NCBI RefSeq assembly: GCF_963169125.1 | Contig: NC_084794.1 | Coordinates: forward strand, 90,813,018-90,877,017 | Direction of reading: 5' to 3' | Source: Humulus lupulus | Taxonomy: Eukaryota > Streptophyta > Magnoliopsida > Rosales > Cannabaceae | Length of the DNA stretch: 64,000 nt | Part shown: positions 59,401-64,000 of the stretch, in pieces | Layout of the letters: the number at the start of each line of letters is the position of its first letter | How positions within the stretch are numbered: the stretch's first letter is position 1 | Translations under genes and position numbers: made by a program | Notes under the pieces: model-generated | What the model saw: the letters and a program-made list of their open reading frames with translations, nothing else | The model's database searches: none | Told to the model about the DNA's origin: nothing

Positions 59401-61014
59401 ATATGCATATCCCAACAATAAGCATGCATGCATGTTTATCATATAACACCATCGAATAACCATTTTCACGATACTATTCATACTTATCTAATGGGGCCTC
59501 ATGCCCTAACCACAGAATTCACACAACGGTCCTAAAGAACTTAAGCATATATCAACCAACATATGAAGCAAAAGCTTAAATATAAATGTCCTCGGGCCCA
59601 AGCCCTAGTCATGATAATTGATAACAGTCGGGCCAAGCCCTAATCACATATAACACATATTGGGTGTAGTTTTCTTACCTCAGGTCCGAGTAAGCGTAAA
59701 TAAGAACGACCCTCGAGCACAATCTCGGTTCCGAGTCCCTAGCGATACCCTAGTCACAACCACAAAATAAGATTCCATCAATAACAAGCAAATAAAGGCT
59801 TCCAGACCGACTCCTAGCCTTCGGGGCCTCAAGTTCCACTAAATCGAGTAGTGGAATTGATCCCGAGTCCTAAGAAAAAGGTTCCCTTTTAAAATGAACT
59901 CCCCAAGGCCAAAATGCCAAGGCGAGCCATTACCTGGCTCAGAGGGTCACGGTGCGCCTCTCCTATTAGCAAGCCCCTCCTCTCTGTCCAAGGCACAGGC
60001 CGTGACTTGCCCTAATGGGTCGCGACGCACCCCCCAGGCAGAGGCTTCCCCAAGCACCTGGGCTCAGGCTGAGTCGTAGCCCCTCAAGAACACAACCGTG
60101 ACTTGGCTGCTCGAGCCCAGAATTTCTTCAATTTTCAGCAACTAAAATCAATCCAAACTTACCCAAATTCATTCCAAATCTATAATTCAATTATCACAAT
60201 AGTTCTAACACCTTCCTAGCAACAAAACCCAACAAAATCCAGTCTTAAAACTCACCAAAACATCACTTTCAATCCTTGAGCTAAGAGGTTCAAGAACCCC
60301 TCAAAGAAACCATGAATTCTATAGAAATTTAACTATAAAAGGAAGTTCAAATGGTTACCTCAGTTGTAAGTGAAGACCCTCTAGCTTCAAGCAATCCGAA
60401 ACCCAATCCCAAGCCTTCAATTCTTGTATTTCTAGCCAAAATTCCTCTTAATTCTTCAATGGAACAAGCTTAGGAAAGCTTAGAGAGAAAGAGAGTGAGG
60501 TGAGAGAGAAAGAGTCGATTTAATGAGTTTCTAAGTGTTTCTGAGTGTTTCCTAAGACTTAAGTGACTTAAGCTAATTCCGAGGCTCGGGGTACCGAAAA
60601 CGTCCCCGAGGGCAAAATGGTCAAATTCCCCAATATTCCCTATTAAACTCACTAACTTCAAATATATATCAAATTATTCATTTATATCACCTGATAACCC
60701 AATTAAATACCTAACACCTAAAATACCCCTCGACTCGCCCCGAGTCGGGTATTGAGCCTAGTTGTGACTTTTTTGCTAACTTGCTCCCTAGGATCGCCTC
60801 GTGCCGAGTAACCCACATAATAATGTGGTCTCTCACATATACCACATATATGAACATAGATATATACTTATGCCCCCAATGGGCCAAATTCTCAGAATTT
60901 CCCTTCTAATAAGAAATGGGCCCACATGCATATTTAATATCTCTAAACATGCACAGCTAGTCATATTACCACATAATCCACATAATAACAATTAGGTAAT
61001 TTTGGGACGTTACA
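56478..61014 (-). repeat. 3' LTR of Tekay-like element H, split by LTR E
   Basis: The LTR sequence is 56478-56591 plus 58720-61014, about 2.41 kb. Plus-strand ends are TGTAACGTCC and GACGTTACA. It is the 3' LTR because a polypurine tract and the end of pol adjoin it on the right. GC-rich blocks are more decayed here (GTCGCGACGC near 60020). It aligns with LTRs F, G and I. Confidence 0.9.
56592..58714 (+). repeat. Solo Tekay-like LTR E
   Basis: This LTR is 2123 bp, starting TGTAATGACC and ending GGTGTTACA, with the perfect target duplication GTTAG (56587-56591 and 58715-58719). It lies in opposite orientation to F, G, H and I. GC-rich palindromic words (GGCGCCGCGGCGCC, GGGCCGCGG) are well preserved at 57650-57840, suggesting it is one of the younger copies. 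A short (AT)n run is at about 56719. Confidence 0.93.
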
Positions 61015-61030
61015 ACTATCCCCTCCTTAC
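61015..61030 (-). promoter_or_regulatory. 3' polypurine tract of element H
   Basis: The minus strand reads GTAAGGAGGGGATAGT directly before the LTR start TGTAACG. It fixes the element as minus-strand. Confidence 0.75.
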
Positions 61031-61051
61031 AGAAATTTTTTCATTGAAATT

Positions 61052-62178
61052 TTACCTGAACAACTCGGGATACTGAATCTGCATATTTGCCTCCAGCTCC
61101 CAGATCGCTTCCTCGACCTTGCTGTTCCTCCATTATACCTTAACTAAAGGTATAGTCTTGTTCCTCAGGACCTTGTCCTTCCTATCTAGAATTTGAGCTG
61201 GTTGTTCTTCATAGGACAAGTCTGCCTCTAGTTCCAGATCCTCATAGCTCAATACATAAGTTCCATCTGACACATACTTCCTCAAGATGGAAATATGGAA
61301 TACATTATGCACACTAGATAGTGCAAAGGGTAAGGCCAACCTGTAGGCCACTTGTCCGATCCTCTCCAGGATCTCAAATGGTCCCACAAACCTAGGGCTC
61401 AGCTTGCCCTTCTTCCCAAACCTCTTCACCACTCTCAGAGGTGAAACCCTACGGAAGACATAGTTTCCCATCTGGAACTCTACGTTCCTCCGCCTTGGGT
61501 CTGAATAGCTCTTCTGTCGACTCTGAGATGCGAGCATCCGAGCTCTAATCTTTTTAATAGCCTCGGTGGTCCTCTGAACTGCATCAGGACCTAAATATTT
61601 CCTCTCACCCATCTCATTCCAGTGGATAGGTGATCTGCATTTCCTACCATACAACATCTCATAAGGTGCTACCCCAATGGTAGACTGGTAGCTGTTGTTA
61701 TAAGAAAATTCTACCAGAGGAAAATATTTACTCCAGGACCCTTCAAAGTCCAACACACATGCTCTCAGCATGTCCTCCAATATCTGGATAATCCTCTTAG
61801 ACTGACCATCGGTCTAAGGATGATAAGTTGTGCTGAACTTCAGCTGTGTACCCATCGCCTTCTGCAAACTTCCCCAAAACTTGGAAGTAAAGATAGGATC
61901 TCTATTCGATACAATAGACCTCGGAGTCCCATGAAGGCGAACTATCTCTCTCACATAGAGATCTGCATACTGGTCAATTGTGTAATTCATCCTCATTGGT
62001 AGAAAGTGAGTTGATTTCGTATAATGATCCACGATGACCCAAATAGAATCATGCTGGCCCACTGTCCTGGGCAATCCTTCCACGAAATCCATCGTGATAA
62101 CTTCCCACTTCCACTCTGGAATATCTAGAGGCTGTAACAACCTTGCTGGCCTCTGATGCTCAGCCTTGACCTACTGAC
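61052..62178 (-). pseudogene. Element H integrase and chromodomain end of pol
   Basis: Minus-strand codons: [14 protein letters not shown] (first Asp), [14 protein letters not shown] (second Asp), then TAG (61816-61814) before TDGQS, followed by Lys (AAG, 61798-61796) where Glu is expected. Next come YNNSYQSTIGVAPYEMLYGR, GPFEILERIGQVAYRLALP and a C-terminal chromodomain-like stretch (VLRNKTIPLVKV, TAA/TAG, WRNSKVEEAIWELE) ending at TAA 61054-61052. This layout is that of chromoviruses of the Tekay/Del group; the chromodomain would direct insertion to marked chromatin. The 5' part of pol is cut off by LTR I at 62182. Confidence 0.9.
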
Positions 62179-62181
62179 AGG

Positions 62182-64000
62182 TGTAACGCCCTAAACTCCA
62201 GGGACCGTTACGGTGTGCCTTATAAACAGTGCTAAACTCGCTAATCGAGTCATTTGGCCAAAATCGTGTAACTAAGTATGATTAGCGGTTTAAGGATTAA
62301 AATTTTTGGTTAAGATATAACGTTTCATTAGAACGTTTATTATATACATTGGGATCCCAAAAATATAATTTAGAGGTCTATTACAAGAAAATATTTACAA
62401 CCATCCGATCTAGGCGGCAAAATAGGGTTTAACCCTATAGTTCCCCTTCAAACCTCGGCCGTGGTGGTCGAGCAACTGCATATGTACACATCATCACCTA
62501 AGCTCTCCAACTCAAGGATGGTCCAGCTTTCTTTTGCCTTTACCTGCACCACATAGCACCCGTGAGCCAAAGCCCAGCAAGAAAACTTAAAATGCTCATG
62601 AACAGTAATAACATGTCATCGAATCATAAGGCACACACCTAGCAAATATAGCCCTGGTCAAGCAGGCAAATGAATTCACGTATTGTTGAGTATAACACAT
62701 CAACCAATGATCATAATAATCATCCAGGACTTTTAGCCCCAAATAGAAGAGTGACAGTTGTAATAGTCACTAAGGTGGGTTTATTCCCAATAGCCATGTG
62801 ACGATAGGGTCACCGGGGCTTTATAGATAAGTGAACCTTTCACTAGCTTAACCAGGATAGGTGCATGATGACTAGTCACCAACATAACCTTCCTCATGAC
62901 TCTAGAGTCATAACTATGGAACTCTGTTCCCTAGCCATGTGACAAGCAGTCACCTAGGCCTTAGGCCCTGGCTCTGAGTAACTAGCTTAGACTAGTCAAG
63001 CGCTTATAAGATTCATCGACCTTAGGGTCGGTCCAGCATTAATGCCCTAGAGTCATTCAATGCTGATATCGATTAGATCTAATCTTTTAATCGGCCCTGC
63101 GTTCATGACGCTATGCCGTTCTCGGCTGTTAGGTCTGTGATACTCGACCTGTGCCGGCCTTGACTAGTCAGTGCCATACACAAGTAAGCAATGCCACCAA
63201 ACATATATCATATGTCAAATATCCGAATACAGGGCATTCAGCATGCTTACTCAATAATTACTAGCAAAATTAGGATCATGCATAAACACAGAAGCTCAAG
63301 CTCTGAACAATCTCACATTCAATAATCATGGCATGCCCTATTCATATATTTCTCGTGCATCACATACATCACATTTAATCACTTGACATGCCTCAACTAT
63401 AACCATGCATGTCACATTTAAACATCCAACATGCATCAAGAATAACCATGCATGTCATATATAAACATCCAACATGCATCAAGAACAACCATGCATGTCA
63501 TATATATAGGGTGCAGTTTTCTTACCTTTGGTCCAAGCACAGGTTACCAATAAATAAGCCAAAAGCACGATCCTTACTCCAAGCCTCTAGTGATAACCTA
63601 GTCACAACCATAAACGGTGATCCAATGAGTTCAAGTTCTAAAACCAATCCCGAAACCAAGACCTAGCCACCGAGACATCAAATCCCACTAAACCGGGTAT
63701 TAGGAATGATCCCGAGGCCTAAGGTTTGAGTTCCCATGACTAAAAATCCACTTTGGTCACTTTTCCTCTTTTGAGCCGTGGTCCCAACCATTAGAGCCGC
63801 AGCCCCACTCAAGTCAGGCCCAAAAACTCTTCTCTGACAGCAATTAGAGCCACAGCTCTACCCAATAAGGCCGCATCTCAAATAGTCCATTAGCCCCAAA
63901 CCACCAACTTCTTCAATCTTGAGACGTAGCGCCCAAGAATAGAGTCGCGGCTCAACCTCGAACCGAGCCAAAAAAACTCCATTTATTCATCTAAAAACCT
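62182..64000 (-). repeat. Tekay-like LTR I (right end off-window)
   Basis: It starts TGTAACGCCC directly after the interrupted pol codons of element H and aligns with LTR F, G and H for its whole visible length (CGGCCGTGGTGGTCGAGCAA block near 62457; CTTACCTTTGGTCC near 63521). Decayed GC-rich blocks (GAGCCGTGGTCCC, GAGTCGCGGCTC) lie at 63775-63955. Solo or part of a full element: not visible. The left flank ACAGG (62177-62181) should recur at its far end. Confidence 0.85.

Noticed and set aside
59894..60079. Small open frame in LTR H
   Set aside because: It falls in the GC-rich LTR block; no start context or domain.
1..64000. tRNA, rRNA or organelle-derived DNA
   Set aside because: I looked for TTCGA-type tRNA arms, rRNA landmarks and plastid genes and recognised none; a dedicated scan was not possible.

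Overview
This window looks like repeat-rich nuclear DNA of a eudicot plant. I see no intact host gene. Almost every base belongs to a mobile element, and most boundaries can be fixed from terminal motifs and target-site duplications (TSDs). The lineages present are plant lineages: Tat-clade Ty3/gypsy elements with two RNase H domains and an antisense extra ORF, a chromodomain Ty3/gypsy (Tekay/Del-like) family with 2.1-2.5 kb LTRs, Ty1/copia, a Mutator-like element (MULE), a PIF/Harbinger-like element and several unclassified LTRs. The general look resembles Cannabaceae repeats, but that is an impression and not a result.

Left nest (1-34458). A minus-strand Tekay-like element (F) occupies 21666-34458. 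It has gag, a tRNA-iMet-like primer site, and a 5' LTR that is split. Its gag is cut by a 21.7 kb minus-strand Tat element (A, 1-21665), whose 3' LTR lies off the left edge. Element A received four insertions: a solo Copia LTR (946-2110), a solo LTR of an unclassified family T (3912-5247), a complete Copia element (8557-15390, TSD TTAGC) inside reverse transcriptase, and a second T LTR (18502-20396) in gag. The F 5' LTR is itself split by a Harbinger-like non-autonomous element (25069-33892, TSD TTA). That element carries a solo LTR (D1, 26356-28238) and a whole MULE (28431-33793, TSD TTTAAAAAA).

The MULE is the most interesting object. It has about 340-bp terminal inverted repeats and two convergent genes. 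The MuDR-type transposase gene on the plus strand has three exons and keeps its DDE residues, but three nonsense codons break it. The second gene, on the minus strand, has two exons and is fully open. It encodes 153 residues with a GRF-type zinc finger, a short coiled coil and a C-terminal membrane segment. The layout recalls mudrA/mudrB of maize MuDR, but with a different second protein.

Middle (34459-38210). This is AT-rich sequence without convincing genes. It holds 42-bp repeats, a small cluster of GGGCC motifs, a possible MITE and a 0.7 kb polypyrimidine tract with a ~287-bp duplication.

Right nest (38211-64000). A minus-strand unclassified LTR (C) is split by a complete 14.2 kb Tat element (B, 38547-52752, TSD AACCC). 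B is related to A and contains a solo Tekay-like LTR (G, TSD AAACC). C's internal part then holds LTR D2 (54779 on). D2 is cut by another Tekay-like element (H: 3' LTR 56478-61014 and the integrase/chromodomain end of pol). H carries a solo LTR (E, TSD GTTAG) and is cut by LTR I at 62182. All LTR-element coding regions carry stops or frameshifts. The only undamaged multi-exon gene I can support is the MULE's GRF gene.
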